NCBI GenBank assembly: GCA_050246875.1
Contig: JBFWVF010000011.1
Coordinates: 62,001-126,000, forward strand
Direction: 5' to 3'
DNA: 64,000 bases
DNA from: SHWB01 sp050246875
GTDB taxonomy: Bacteria; Pseudomonadota; Alphaproteobacteria; UBA6615
In this document: positions 15,780-24,641 of the stretch, in pieces
Numbering within the stretch: the first letter of the stretch is position 1
Layout: each line of letters begins with the position of its first letter
The notes under the pieces: model-generated
Seen by the model: the letters and a program-made list of their open reading frames with translations, nothing else
Databases searched by the model: none
Told to the model about the DNA's origin: nothing
Program-made: the position numbers and the translations under genes

Positions 15780-16430
15780 TTATCGGAGCAAGAACATGAA
15801 CCCCAGGCGGATGCCATGGCTCGCATAGTCCGCACCGAGCGAATTTCCGCTTCCTGACGTCAAATCGAAGCCCGGAAGGTGAAAATATCTGTACTGGAAC
15901 GTACCGAATGTTTCCCGTCCACCAATCTTGCCTGTCGGGAAGCGCACGCCAGCCATCGCCTGGACGGCGGGCGACAGTTGCCTGTCGCTGACGGGCGCCT
16001 GCCCCGGGAATGAAATCCCGCTCGCCTGAATGTCGGCCAACCCAAATCCGAAGCCCCAGAAGAACGGCAAGCCCCCAATATGGCGAGCGTCCTCGCCTTC
16101 CCAGATGAAGGGGTTACCCAGGAAATTGACCATCGCGGTCTTCGCGCGGTAACGCCCACCAGACGCAGCGGAAACGGAGGCCGCGGAGTTGCTGCGATAA
16201 CCGAGTTCCATTTCCATGTAGGGAAAGTAGAACCACTTCCCCAGCGCCACTGTAGCCTCGCGGCCGTCTGAAAAATCCCCGGCCCATTCGCCGGGTAATG
16301 TGCCCGACACGCTCACGTACTGAAAATCCTTGAGGAAGCCCCGCGCTTTCGCATCGCCTGCGCTCGACAGGCAGGTTGCAACGGCGACGGAGACGACGGC
16401 GACGTGGAGAAATCCAGAGCGTCGCGACAT
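15780..16430 (-). CDS. Small outer-membrane beta-barrel protein (paralogue 2)
   Basis: The precursor has 216 residues with a signal peptide (about 1-29) and the same barrel landmarks: GGRYRAKTAMVNFLG, FWGFGFGLADIQASG, FQYRYFHLPGFDL, LGADYASHGIRLGFMF and a terminal LLR. It lies 17 bp upstream of paralogue 1 on the same strand, so the two are probably co-transcribed. The region is less GC-rich than its neighbours. Its start is close to, and divergent from, paralogue 3. Confidence 0.75.
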   Translation of the reverse strand: MSRRSGFLHVAVVSVAVATCLSSAGDAKARGFLKDFQYVSVSGTLPGEWAGDFSDGREATVALGKWFYFPYMEMELGYRSNSAASVSAASGGRYRAKTAMVNFLGNPFIWEGEDARHIGGLPFFWGFGFGLADIQASGISFPGQAPVSDRQLSPAVQAMAGVRFPTGKIGGRETFGTFQYRYFHLPGFDLTSGSGNSLGADYASHGIRLGFMFLLR

Positions 16431-16491
16431 GCTATTCTCTCCGAAGGCACCTCAAGACGCTATCACTCTACCAGAACGGGTTCCGCCGCAC

Positions 16492-17139
16492 ATGGCCGGA
16501 AGGTCGGCATCGAGACTCAAATGGCCGGCTCTTCCGGTGGCCGTCGCCGCGCTCGTCATCCAAGGGGCAACACCCCTGCATGCCGAGTCCTGCGACGGCG
16601 GGCCGTGCGGCGCCCCGGTCTACCTCGCGGTCACGACCGGCCTTCCGGCCTATGGCGAAAGCGGGTTCACCCATGGCTACGACGCCGCCATCGCCGTGGG
16701 CCTCGTAGGCCCATTCGGCGGATTGTTCCGCGCGGAACTGGAAGGCGGGTTCCACGTCAACGACGCCGGGGCGGTGTCGGGAAGCGCCCTGAGCGGACGC
16801 TACGACGCACTGAGCCTGATGGCCAACGGTTACATCGGATTCCCGACCTTCGCCCTCGAACCGTTGTACCCGTTCATCGGCATGGGCTTCGGTGCGGCCC
16901 GTGTAGACGCCAATGCGACCGCGGCGAACGGAAGAGACACCATCGACGGCAGCCAAACCGGTTTCGCCGTCCAGGCGATGGCCGGCTTCAGCACCGCCTG
17001 GGGAGTCGTCAGCTACCGCTACTTCCGCATGCCGGGGCTGGAGCTCGGCCTGCGCAATGGCGGCCGGATCGACGCCGACTACGGCAGCCATTCCATCGTG
17101 TTCACGCTGCCGTTCTTCCTCGGCGAAATCGGGCCATGA
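16492..17139 (+). CDS. Small outer-membrane beta-barrel protein (paralogue 3)
   Basis: The precursor has 215 residues. ATG 16492 is chosen because a signal peptide starts there and ends at TPLHA/ESC; the frame extends to 16330, which would overlap paralogue 2. The cysteine pair CDGGPC follows, then barrel landmarks LSGRYDALSLMANGY, FIGMGFGAARVDAN, VSYRYFRMPGLEL and IDADYGSHSIVFTL. No good ribosome-binding site precedes 16492, and ATG 16432 is the main alternative. Function unknown. Confidence 0.72.
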   Translation: MAGRSASRLKWPALPVAVAALVIQGATPLHAESCDGGPCGAPVYLAVTTGLPAYGESGFTHGYDAAIAVGLVGPFGGLFRAELEGGFHVNDAGAVSGSALSGRYDALSLMANGYIGFPTFALEPLYPFIGMGFGAARVDANATAANGRDTIDGSQTGFAVQAMAGFSTAWGVVSYRYFRMPGLELGLRNGGRIDADYGSHSIVFTLPFFLGEIGP

Positions 17140-17217
17140 TACCTGCCGGAGCACTCCAGCGACTTTGCAGCAGGCTGGCCGCCGGTCGCCAGAGAACCTG
17201 ACGGTAACGCCCCCCCA

Positions 17218-17262
17218 CCTCACCCCTTCCCTCTCCCCTCCCCGGCGGGGAGCGGAGAGGGC
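17218..17262. repeat. Short CCCTCTCC hairpin repeat
   Basis: CCTCACCCC then CCCTCTCC...CCCCGGCGGGG...GGAGAGGG forms a strong hairpin between convergent genes (stops at 17139 and 17300). The same unit recurs at 22921, 22994, 31207, 60562, 62221 and 62324. It may double as a terminator for the TRAP operon. Confidence 0.7.
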
Positions 17263-17299
17263 GTTTCCGTTGGTGCCCACGCGCTGCCCCCTCCCGGCC

Positions 17300-18601
17300 C
17301 TACTCCATCGTCGAGGGCAGCCACAGCGCCATCTGCGGCCAGGCGAAGAGCATCGCAACGAGGAGCAGCGTCGCCAGGGCGAAGGGTACGCAGCCGCGGA
17401 AGATGTCCATCAGTTTCACGTCGGGGGCGACGTTGTTCATGACGTAGACGTTGAGGCCGACCGGCGGCGTGATCAGCGCCAGCTCGACCATCACCGTCAG
17501 GTAGATGCCGAACCAGACGCGGTCGTAGCCGAGGTGCAGGATCACCGGGAAGACGAAGGGCAGCGTCAGGATGATCATGCCGAAGGTGTCGAGGATGGCG
17601 CCGAGCACCAGGTACATCAGCGTGAACAGCACCATCACCAGCGTGCGGTCGACGTCGAGCGCGCCGATCCAGGCCACCAGCGACGGCGTGACCTGCGTCT
17701 GCACGAGGAAGCGGCTGATGAGGATGCCGCCGAGGATGATCATGTAGACCATGGCGGCGACGCTGCCGGCCTCGCGCAGCGAGGCGACGAGGCGGCGCCA
17801 CGTCATGCGCCGCATGGCCAGCGCGATGACCAGCACGCCGGCGCAGCCGATGGCCGAGGCCTCCGACGGCGTGAAGGCGCCGCCGTAGATGCCGCCGAGC
17901 ACGAGGAGGAAGATGCCGGCGGTCGGCGCCAGCTTGGCCAGCGAGGCGAAGCGCTCGGCCCAGGAATAGCGCGGCCCCGGCGGACCGAGTTCCGGCGCCA
18001 GCGTGCAGCGGGCAACGATGAGCACCGCGAACAGCAGCGCCAGCGCGACGCCCGGCACGACGCCGGCGATGAACAGCGCGCCGATCGAGGTTTCCGTCCA
18101 CACGCCGTAGACGATGAGGGCGATCGAGGGCGGGATGAGGATGGCGAGCGTGCCGGCCGAGGCGACGGCGCCGGTGGCGAGGCGCATGTCGTAGCCGTAG
18201 CGGCGCATCTCCGGCATCACCATGGCGCCCATGGTGTGCACGGCGGCGATGGACGAGCCGGTGACGGCGCCGAAGCCGGCCGAGGTGATGACCGCCGTCA
18301 CCGCGAGGCCGCCGGGCATGCGGCCCAGCCACTTGTGGGCGCAGTCGTAGAGATCGGCGGCGATGCCCGAGTGGTAGACGAGCTGGCCCATGAGGATGAA
18401 CAGCGGCGCGGCGATGAGCAGGAAGTTGGTGCCCGTCTCCCAGGCGACGAGCTGGAACTGCATCAGCGTCGGGCCGAGGCCGGCGAACAGCATGTTGCCG
18501 CCGGCGCCGACCAGCGCGAGGGCGAAGCCGATCGGCACGCCGACGAAGATGAGCGCCAGCATCAGCACGATGGCGAGGACGCCGATGGCGACCGGATCCA
18601 T
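17300..18601 (-). CDS. TRAP transporter large permease (DctM family)
   Basis: The protein has 433 residues and many membrane segments, normal for the 12-TM DctM subunit. Family landmarks are GVPIGFALALVGAGGNM near the N-terminus, GSSIAAVHTMGAMVMPEM, AGTLAILIPPSIALIVYG (about 165) and LALITPPVGLNVYVMN near the C-terminus. It carries the sodium-driven transport path for a small organic acid or similar solute. Its ATG overlaps the stop of the small permease by one base (TGATG), so they are coupled. Confidence 0.93.
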   Translation of the reverse strand: MDPVAIGVLAIVLMLALIFVGVPIGFALALVGAGGNMLFAGLGPTLMQFQLVAWETGTNFLLIAAPLFILMGQLVYHSGIAADLYDCAHKWLGRMPGGLAVTAVITSAGFGAVTGSSIAAVHTMGAMVMPEMRRYGYDMRLATGAVASAGTLAILIPPSIALIVYGVWTETSIGALFIAGVVPGVALALLFAVLIVARCTLAPELGPPGPRYSWAERFASLAKLAPTAGIFLLVLGGIYGGAFTPSEASAIGCAGVLVIALAMRRMTWRRLVASLREAGSVAAMVYMIILGGILISRFLVQTQVTPSLVAWIGALDVDRTLVMVLFTLMYLVLGAILDTFGMIILTLPFVFPVILHLGYDRVWFGIYLTVMVELALITPPVGLNVYVMNNVAPDVKLMDIFRGCVPFALATLLLVAMLFAWPQMALWLPSTME

Positions 18602-19107
18602 CAGCCGCGCCTCGCCGCGGCGCCGTCGCGGCCGCGCAGGGCGAGCGCCGCGCGCCGGGCGAACTCGAGCACGAGGACCGCGCCGACCAGCGCCATGAAC
18701 ACGGCGAAGGGCCAGAACGGCAGGCGCACGAACTCGGCGCCTTCGCCGTAGCGGAACATCTCGTCGGCCGCCTGCGCCGCGCGCCACGCCAGCATGGCCG
18801 AGACGGCGATGCCGGCGAGCCCGGACAGCACGTCGGCGGCACGCCGCCAGGCGGGGCCGAAGCGCAGGTAGAGCAGCTCCATGCGGATGTGCTGGCCGGA
18901 ATGGGTGCACCACGGCAGGCTGGCGAGGAACACCAGCAGCAGCAGCAGCGCGCCGACCTCGTTGCCCCAGGCCAGCGGCGCGCTGAAGACGTAGCGCAGG
19001 ACGACGTCGACAGTGACGAGGACGACGAGGCCCGGCATCACGACGAGCGTGCCGGCGGCATGGAACGCGCGCGCGAGCCAGGCCGCCATGCGTTCCCACC
19101 CGTCCAT
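18601..19107 (-). CDS. TRAP transporter small permease (DctQ family)
   Basis: The protein has 168 residues with four predicted membrane helices. The family phrase PLAWGNEVGALLLLLVFLASLP near residue 45 and HIRMELLYLRFGPAWRR in the following loop match DctQ. The frame extends to 19512, but ATG 19107 gives the standard length and sits just 8 bp after the hydrolase stop. It pairs with the large permease. Confidence 0.88.
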   Translation of the reverse strand: MDGWERMAAWLARAFHAAGTLVVMPGLVVLVTVDVVLRYVFSAPLAWGNEVGALLLLLVFLASLPWCTHSGQHIRMELLYLRFGPAWRRAADVLSGLAGIAVSAMLAWRAAQAADEMFRYGEGAEFVRLPFWPFAVFMALVGAVLVLEFARRAALALRGRDGAAARRG

Positions 19108-19115
19108 CGCCCGCC

Positions 19116-20261
19116 TCACACCACGGAATAGAGCGCGTCGATCAAGGCGCCGGCGAAGGGGCCGCGGTCGGCCACCGGCGCCAGGCGGTTGCCACAGTAG
19201 CTGAAAGCGAGGCGGCGGTCCGGGTCGGCGAAGGCGACGGCGCCGCCGAGGCCGGCATGGCCGAAATTGTTCGCGTTGGGACCCATGCGGAAGGCCGGGC
19301 ACGAGAGCATGAAGCCGGTGCCGAAGCGGAAATGGCGACTGGTCATCGCCTCGATGCCGTCCCACTGCTCGGCCGTGGCGTCGGCGAGCGTGTCGTCGCC
19401 GATGAGCCGCAGGCCGTCGATCTCGCCGCCGCGCGCGAGGCAGCCATAGAGCCGTGCCATCGCGCGGGCGTTGCCGTGGCCGTTGCCGGAGCCGAATTCG
19501 TTGCGTCGCCACGCCCGTGTGTTGAAGTCGCCGGCGTCCGGCAGCGGCCGCCAGGCGCGGGCGAGCAGCGAGGCCGGATTGCCGATGCCCTGCAGCGTCG
19601 GCGTGCCGGCCACGGTGGCGACAGGCGCGACGCGCGCATCCTCGTGCGGTGTCAGGCCGAAATTGTAGTCGATGCCGAACGGCTCAGCGATCTCCTCGCG
19701 GAAGAAGCGGCCGAGCGAACGGCCGTCGACGCGCCGCACGATCTCGCCGTAGAGCGGCCCGGCGGTGAAGGAGTGGTAGCAGGGCGTCGTGCCCGGCGCC
19801 CATTCCGGCCGCTGCACCTCGAGTGCACGGACGACGGCGCCCGGCCGCCACAGCGATCCGGCCGGCGCGGCGTCGGCGCAAGGCAGGCCGGCGAGCTGCG
19901 CCAGCACGGTGCGGACGGTGATCGCCGCCTTGCCGTTCTGCGCGAATTCCGGCCAGAGGTCGGCGACCGGCGCGTCGAGGTCGAGACGGCCGCGGTCGGC
20001 CAACAGCAGCACGCAAAGCGCCGACGCCGCCTTGCCGACCGACATCATGCAGACGACGGTGTCGGCCTGCCACGGGCGCACCCGCGCGTGGTCGCGCCAG
20101 CCGCCCCACAGATCGACGACGCAGCGCCCGTCGACGACCACGGAGACGCAGGCGCCGACCTCGCGCCCGACGGCCGTCTCCTCGCTCATGTTGCGGACGA
20201 AGGCGTCGTGGACCGGCAGGAAGGCCGGATCGCAGCGTCCGTCGACGGGTACTTCGGTCAT
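19116..20261 (-). CDS. Serine hydrolase, beta-lactamase (class C/EstB) fold
   Basis: The protein has 381 residues. The nucleophile motif SxxK is S74-V-G-K77 (CMMSVGKAAS). Tyr162 (CYHSFTAGP) fits the YxN-type second motif with Ser in the third place. GHAGLGG near the C-terminus replaces the KTG motif. This is the esterase/amidase-like branch, not a true beta-lactamase, and there is no signal peptide, so it is cytoplasmic. It lies inside the TRAP operon between the binding protein and the permease genes, implying that it acts on the imported solute, perhaps an ester, lactone or amide. A close paralogue is at 24642. The frame continues to 20468, but ATG 20261 matches the paralogue's start. Confidence 0.87.
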   Translation of the reverse strand: MTEVPVDGRCDPAFLPVHDAFVRNMSEETAVGREVGACVSVVVDGRCVVDLWGGWRDHARVRPWQADTVVCMMSVGKAASALCVLLLADRGRLDLDAPVADLWPEFAQNGKAAITVRTVLAQLAGLPCADAAPAGSLWRPGAVVRALEVQRPEWAPGTTPCYHSFTAGPLYGEIVRRVDGRSLGRFFREEIAEPFGIDYNFGLTPHEDARVAPVATVAGTPTLQGIGNPASLLARAWRPLPDAGDFNTRAWRRNEFGSGNGHGNARAMARLYGCLARGGEIDGLRLIGDDTLADATAEQWDGIEAMTSRHFRFGTGFMLSCPAFRMGPNANNFGHAGLGGAVAFADPDRRLAFSYCGNRLAPVADRGPFAGALIDALYSVV

Positions 20262-20317
20262 GCCATCCCCCACGGCCCCGGCCGCGCCGTCACCCGGCGC
20301 GGCCCGGCGGTGCCTGC

Positions 20318-21463
20318 TCAGCCGCCGGCGGGACGCGCCACCGGCTGTTCGACGAACAGGCGCTGCATCTGCTCGTTCGACAGCGGGGCGTACTTCGCCT
20401 TCAGTTCCTCGACGCGGGCGAGCAGCTTGCGTGCCGGCTTGCCGGCGGCCTCCTGGTCGGCCGCCCACTTCTCGATCACCGGCTTCACCGCCGCCTTCAT
20501 GCGGGCGAGTTCGGCCGGTGCCAGCTTGTGGAAGACCACCTTGTTCTCGTCATAGACGGTCCGCGCCTTGGCGGCGAAGTCGACGGCGATGCGCTGGGTG
20601 ACGAGGGCGGACATCATCTGCTGCATGCCGACGAAGGGCGCGCGCAGCGGCGCCGGCAGCTTGTCCAGCGTCGCCTTGCTGTAGCAGGTATCGATGCCGG
20701 CGGAGTAGAGGCCGAGCGTCGTGTGCTCCCTGGCCAGCTCGTAGATCTTGTAGGGAACGAAGCCGCCGTCGGTCCAGATGACGCCCTCGACGATGCCCTG
20801 CTGGAAGGAGGTATAGATGTCGGGATAGGGAATGTTCAGCGTGACGAAGCCGAGCGCCGCCGCCGCCTCCGGCGGGAAGCCCTGGGCGATGGCCTTGAGG
20901 CCCTTGAAGTCCTCCAGCTTGGCGATCGGCTTCTTCGCCAGGATGTCCGACACGCCGATCGGCGAAGAGCCGGCGTAGATGACGCCCTGGGCGTCGAACT
21001 CGGGCTGGAAGAACTCCCAGCCGACCTCGGCCATGATGCGCGCATCCTTGAGCGCGTCTCCCGACGACACGAAGGGCAGCGCGAACACCTTGGTCAGCTC
21101 GAAGCCACGGCCCTCGAACAGCGAGTAGCAGGTGGCGAAGTCGGAGATGCCCGAGCGCACGGCCTTGAAGCCGTCGCGCGGCCCGTGCAGCGTGCCGGCG
21201 CCGAACTGCTTGAACGTCACCTTGCCGCCCGTCAGCTTGCCGAACCAGTCGAGCGACTGCTGCCAGACCGGCGGCACGATCGAGGCCGGCGGCGCCGGAT
21301 GGGAGAACTTCAGCTCCATCGCGTCGCCGGCGTAGGCGACCGTCGGCGTCGCCACCTTGCCGTCGGCCCAGTCCTGCAGCGGATCGGCGGCGGCAATGCC
21401 CGGAACCGCGGAGAATGCGACGGCGGCGGCCGCCATCGTGATACGGCGTGCGAACGTGCCCAT
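20318..21463 (-). CDS. TRAP transporter substrate-binding protein (DctP family)
   Basis: The precursor has 381 residues. A signal peptide ends near residue 26 (GIAAA/DPL). The mature protein shows the DctP pattern: MELKFSHPAPPASIVPPVWQ at the first strand, FKQFGAGTLHGPRDGFKAV, and KPIAKLEDFKGLKAI where the solute carboxylate Arg would usually be found in the RxP/KxR region. AGGAGGCAGGC precedes ATG 21463. It is the first gene of the operon binding protein-hydrolase-DctQ-DctM, and operator site B lies 50 bp upstream. Solute unknown. Confidence 0.92.
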   Translation of the reverse strand: MGTFARRITMAAAAVAFSAVPGIAAADPLQDWADGKVATPTVAYAGDAMELKFSHPAPPASIVPPVWQQSLDWFGKLTGGKVTFKQFGAGTLHGPRDGFKAVRSGISDFATCYSLFEGRGFELTKVFALPFVSSGDALKDARIMAEVGWEFFQPEFDAQGVIYAGSSPIGVSDILAKKPIAKLEDFKGLKAIAQGFPPEAAAALGFVTLNIPYPDIYTSFQQGIVEGVIWTDGGFVPYKIYELAREHTTLGLYSAGIDTCYSKATLDKLPAPLRAPFVGMQQMMSALVTQRIAVDFAAKARTVYDENKVVFHKLAPAELARMKAAVKPVIEKWAADQEAAGKPARKLLARVEELKAKYAPLSNEQMQRLFVEQPVARPAGG

Positions 21464-21505
21464 GCCTGCCTCCTCGCTCGGCGCGAGGCGCGGGGGCGCC
21501 CCGCC

Positions 21506-21529
21506 ATTTACTTAACGGTCATTTAGTAC
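21506..21529. promoter_or_regulatory. Operator-like palindrome, site B
   Basis: The core is TTAACG (21512-21517), GT, CATTTA (21520-21525), preceded by ATTTAC as in the other sites. It lies between the end of the TetR gene at 21595 and the start of the TRAP operon at 21463. It probably controls the TRAP operon. A further A/T-rich segment, TCGTTTAAAACAATTG, follows at about 21532. Confidence 0.7.
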
Positions 21530-21594
21530 ACTCGTTTAAAACAATTGGCAAGCGTCGCGAGGCGGCCAGGCGCCCGCCGGCACGGTACGGAGTT

Positions 21595-22305
21595 TCAGGC
21601 GCGGTTCTGGCGGCGGCGGGGCGGTTGGCGGCGACGGTTGCCGCTGGCCGATGGCGCCGCGAAGACGCCGACGAAGGCGACGACGAGATCCTCGACGCCG
21701 GGCAGATGCACGCCCGGACCGAATTCCTCGCGCGCCATGCCCTGGATGAAGCTGGTACGCAGGCGCCCGTCATAGGCCGCCGCCAGCATGGCCATATAGC
21801 GCCAGAACACGTCCCAACGATCGAGATGCGGCGCCGCCCGCCCGAGCAGGGCGAGGAAGCGCGGCATGAGCGGCCGGAAATACTCCAGCCAGAATTCGCC
21901 CAGCCGGTCGTCGCCGGCGGCCGTGATCTGGTTGAGCAGGCGCCCGACACGCACGACCGGCGGCGCGGGCGAGCCGTCGAGCAACGTCTCGACGAAGGCG
22001 CGCACCACTTCCTCGACCGTCGGCTCGCGGCCGGCAGTCTCGAGTGCCGTCAGGCGGGCGTCGCGGGCGGCGTGCAACGGCGCCGCCGCCTGTGCAAGGA
22101 CGGCGCGGATCAGCCCGTCCTTGGACCCGAAATGATAGTTGATGGCCGCCGCCGTCGCGCCGGCGGAAGCGGCGATGTCGCGGACCGAGGTGGCGTGGAA
22201 GCCGCGCTGCGAGAACAACTCCTGCGCGGCTTCGAGCAACTGGTCGCGCGTCGCCGACGGCGCACGGAAATGACCGCCCTGTATGTAGTCGGCGCGACGG
22301 GCCAT
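21595..22305 (-). CDS. TetR/AcrR family transcriptional regulator
   Basis: The 236-residue protein has a TetR domain at about 15-65: RDQLLEAAQELFSQRGFHAT, then SVRDIAASAGATAAAINYHF and GSKDGLIRAVL. The C-terminal domain (PAPPVVRVGRLLNQITAAGD and FWRYMAMLAAAYDG) resembles the CecR-like branch. The tail is Arg-rich. The frame allows ATG 22335, but ATG 22305 is preferred because operator site E covers 22326-22347. The gene lies upstream of the TRAP operon on the same strand and is the prime candidate for the regulator that binds the shared operator. Confidence 0.87.
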   Translation of the reverse strand: MARRADYIQGGHFRAPSATRDQLLEAAQELFSQRGFHATSVRDIAASAGATAAAINYHFGSKDGLIRAVLAQAAAPLHAARDARLTALETAGREPTVEEVVRAFVETLLDGSPAPPVVRVGRLLNQITAAGDDRLGEFWLEYFRPLMPRFLALLGRAAPHLDRWDVFWRYMAMLAAAYDGRLRTSFIQGMAREEFGPGVHLPGVEDLVVAFVGVFAAPSASGNRRRQPPRRRQNRA

Positions 22306-22325
22306 GCAGGGGTTCCCCAAAAGCG

Positions 22326-22347
22326 TTTGAAACAACTGTTAAGTACA
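22326..22347. promoter_or_regulatory. Operator-like palindrome, site E (divergent variant)
   Basis: On the minus strand the core reads TTAACA, GT, TGTTTC, preceded by GTAC and followed by A/T-rich sequence. It matches the other sites less well but has the same spacing and the same CTTAAC entry. It lies 21 bp upstream of the TetR start at 22305, the right place for autorepression. Confidence 0.5.
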
Positions 22348-22396
22348 GCCGTTCCCGCCGCGCCGCAAGGCGCGGGCAGATCGACCCCCGCGTGGC

Positions 22397-22810
22397 TCAC
22401 GCGGGTTCGGGCGGGAAGCCGGGGTGCTCGGGCAGGGCGTCGGCGAAGCGCAGCCAGGCGAGGCGCTCGGCGCACCAGTAGTGCATGGTCGGCGGCTCGG
22501 CGGCGGGGTCGTCGAGGCTGCCGACCGTGACATCGACCAGCCCCGGCAGGAAGTCGGCGCGGTAGGCGAGTGGCGTGCCGCAGCGGGCGCAGAAGCTGCG
22601 CGCGACGCCCGGCGAGGAGGCGAAGACCGCAGGCGCGCCCTCGGTGACGGCGAAGTCGCCCTCGGCATAGGTGGCCCAGACCACGGCCGGCGCGCCGCTC
22701 GCCCGCCGGCACGAGCGGCAGTGGCAGAAGCCGGTGAGATAGGACGGCCCCGAGACGGCATAGCGCACGGCGCCGCACAGGCAGCCGCCAGTCAGTCGTG
22801 CATCGGACAT
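22397..22810 (-). CDS. GFA family zinc protein (glutathione-dependent formaldehyde-activating-like)
   Basis: The 137-residue protein has the cysteine pattern of the GFA fold: GGCLCGAVRY (residues 8-17), FCHCRSCRRASGAP (28-41) and FCARCGTPLAYR (74-85). These bind structural and catalytic zinc. Despite the family name, most members have no shown glutathione/formaldehyde role. It is an isolated minus-strand gene between TetR and the SDR, separated from the SDR by hairpin repeats. Confidence 0.88.
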   Translation of the reverse strand: MSDARLTGGCLCGAVRYAVSGPSYLTGFCHCRSCRRASGAPAVVWATYAEGDFAVTEGAPAVFASSPGVARSFCARCGTPLAYRADFLPGLVDVTVGSLDDPAAEPPTMHYWCAERLAWLRFADALPEHPGFPPEPA

Positions 22811-22920
22811 GGCGTCGTCTCCGGGGTGGCGGCGGGCCGTGCGAGGGGGCGCGGCCCGGCGCGAGTGTAACGCCGGACCGGGGCTTCATTGCCACGAACG
22901 CGCAGGGGGTAACGGCCCCT

Positions 22921-23021
22921 CACCTCACCCCGCCCTCTCCCCTCCCCGTCGGGGAGCGGAGAGGGAGTTGCCCTCGGCCGCGAACACGGCTGCCCCCTCT
23001 CCGCCCCGCCGGCGGAGAGGG
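22921..23021. repeat. Two short CCCTCTCC hairpin repeats
   Basis: The first unit (22921-22965) is nearly the same as that at 17218. The second (22994-23021) is CCCTCTCCGCCCC with its partner arm. They fill the 223-bp gap between two same-strand genes; nothing else is seen there. Confidence 0.7.
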
Positions 23022-23033
23022 TGATGGCGTGGC

Positions 23034-23801
23034 TCAGACGTACAGGCCCGCCGAGAAGCCCTCGTCGGCGGTAAAGACCGAGCCATAGATCGAGCGGCCG
23101 GTGCGCGGCGAGGCGAGGAAGAGGGCAAGGTTGGCCATGTCCTGCGGCTCGGAGTAGGTCTTGCCCGAGGGGGTGCGCGCCTCCATGAAGTCGAGCACCG
23201 GCTTCATCGCCGGGTCGGTGCGGACGTTCTCGTTCATCGGCGTCGCCGTGTTGCCGGGGCAGATGGCGTTGAAGTGGATGCCCTCGCGCGACATCTCCAG
23301 CGCCCACGACTTGGTCATCATGATGATGCCGGCCTTGACGGCGCAGTACATGGCGTAGCCGGGGATGGCGAGGATGCCGGCGACCGAGGCGAAGTTGACG
23401 ACGTAGCCGCCCTTGCGCGCGCGCAGGTGCGGCACGACCGCGCCGGTGACGTGCCACACGCCCTTGAGGTTGATGTCGACCATGCGGTCGATCTCGGCCG
23501 GGTCGGTCTCGCCCGTCGGCGTCTGGTAGAACACGCCGGCGGCGTTGACGAGGATGTCGATGCCACCGAAATCGGCGACGATCTGGTTGACCGCCGTCTT
23601 CACCTCGGCCGGCTTGCGCACGTCGCAGACATAGCCGCGCGCGCCCTTGCCGATGGCGTCGGCGACGCCCTTCGCCTTGGCGAGCTGCGCACTGCCGACG
23701 ACGGCGACGCGCGCGCCCTCCCTGGCGAAGGTCTGGGCGATGCACTCGCCGATGCCCGACGAGCCGCCCGTGATCATCGCCACCTTGCCTTCGAGTTCCA
23801 T
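23034..23801 (-). CDS. SDR family oxidoreductase
   Basis: The protein has 255 residues. Cofactor motif TGGSSGIGECIA (11-22), VNAAG (84-88), and catalytic Ser138, Tyr151 and Lys155 (GYAMYCAVKAG). The region PGNTATPMNENVRTDPA near the substrate lid is shared almost word for word with the SDR at 23839, so the two are paralogues. They may act on related substrates or as an oxidation/reduction couple. Cofactor preference is probably NAD, judged weakly from the second strand VAVVGSA. Confidence 0.9.
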   Translation of the reverse strand: MELEGKVAMITGGSSGIGECIAQTFAREGARVAVVGSAQLAKAKGVADAIGKGARGYVCDVRKPAEVKTAVNQIVADFGGIDILVNAAGVFYQTPTGETDPAEIDRMVDINLKGVWHVTGAVVPHLRARKGGYVVNFASVAGILAIPGYAMYCAVKAGIIMMTKSWALEMSREGIHFNAICPGNTATPMNENVRTDPAMKPVLDFMEARTPSGKTYSEPQDMANLALFLASPRTGRSIYGSVFTADEGFSAGLYV

Positions 23802-23838
23802 GTCGTTCCCCTTGCGCTACGAAAAACCCATTGAGCCG

Positions 23839-24630
23839 TCAGTATCCGGCGAGCACGCCCTCGTCCATGACCAGCACGGCGCCGTGCATGGCGCGCGCCT
23901 CGTCCGACGCAAGGAAGGCGGCGCCGGCGGCGATCTCGTCGGGATCGGAGAACAGCCGCGACGAGGGCGTGCGCAGGCGGATGGCGTCGCGGATGGCCGC
24001 GTACTCGGCGCCGGTGCGGACGTTCTCGTTCATCGGCGTCTCGGTATTGCCGGGCGCGATGCAGTTGGCGTTGACGCCATGCGGCGCCAGCGCCGCGCCG
24101 AGCGAGCGCGTGAGGTTGACGACGCCGGCCTTCACCGCGGCGTAGACGAGGTAGTTGCTGCGCCCGGCGAGGCCGGCGCCGGAGGCGAAATTGACGATCT
24201 TGCCGCTGCCGCGCGCCTTCATCGCCGGGGCGACGGCGTTGCAGGCGAAGAAGGTGGCCTTGAGGTTGACGTCGCAGAGGCGGTCCCACATCGCCTCGTC
24301 GGTCTCGCCGAGGCGAGTGGGGAAGAACAGGCCGGCGCAGTTGACGAGGATGTCGATGCGGCCGAGCGCTGCGGTGGCCTCGGCGACGAGGCGCTCGATC
24401 TCCGCTACCTGGGCAACGTCGCAGGTGAAGGCGCGCGCTTTGCCGCCGGCGGCACGGATGGCGCCGGCCACGGCGTCGGCCTTGGCGAGGCTGGCGCTGG
24501 CGACGACGCCGACCTCGGCGCCCTCGGCGGCGAAGCGGCGGCAGATGGCGGCGCCGATGCCCTGCGAGCCGCCGGTGACGAGCGCGGTGCGGCCGGCGAG
24601 GCGGCGCGGCAGGGCGGCGGGTCCGGTCAT
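23839..24630 (-). CDS. SDR family oxidoreductase
   Basis: The protein has 263 residues. Cofactor motif TGGSQGIGAAIC (19-30), VNCAG (96-100), catalytic Ser150, Tyr163 and Lys167 (YLVYAAVKAG). The lid segment PGNTETPMNENVRTGAE matches the neighbouring SDR. The start at 24630 is 11 bp from the stop of the serine hydrolase gene, so hydrolase and SDR form one operon, perhaps extending to the next SDR 37 bp away. Confidence 0.9.
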   Translation of the reverse strand: MTGPAALPRRLAGRTALVTGGSQGIGAAICRRFAAEGAEVGVVASASLAKADAVAGAIRAAGGKARAFTCDVAQVAEIERLVAEATAALGRIDILVNCAGLFFPTRLGETDEAMWDRLCDVNLKATFFACNAVAPAMKARGSGKIVNFASGAGLAGRSNYLVYAAVKAGVVNLTRSLGAALAPHGVNANCIAPGNTETPMNENVRTGAEYAAIRDAIRLRTPSSRLFSDPDEIAAGAAFLASDEARAMHGAVLVMDEGVLAGY

Positions 24631-24641
24631 CGCGTCCGCGC

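Noticed and set aside
19116..20261. Antibiotic-resistance beta-lactamase
   Set aside because: No signal peptide, esterase-like motif variants (YHS and HAG) and location in a TRAP operon point to a catabolic hydrolase.
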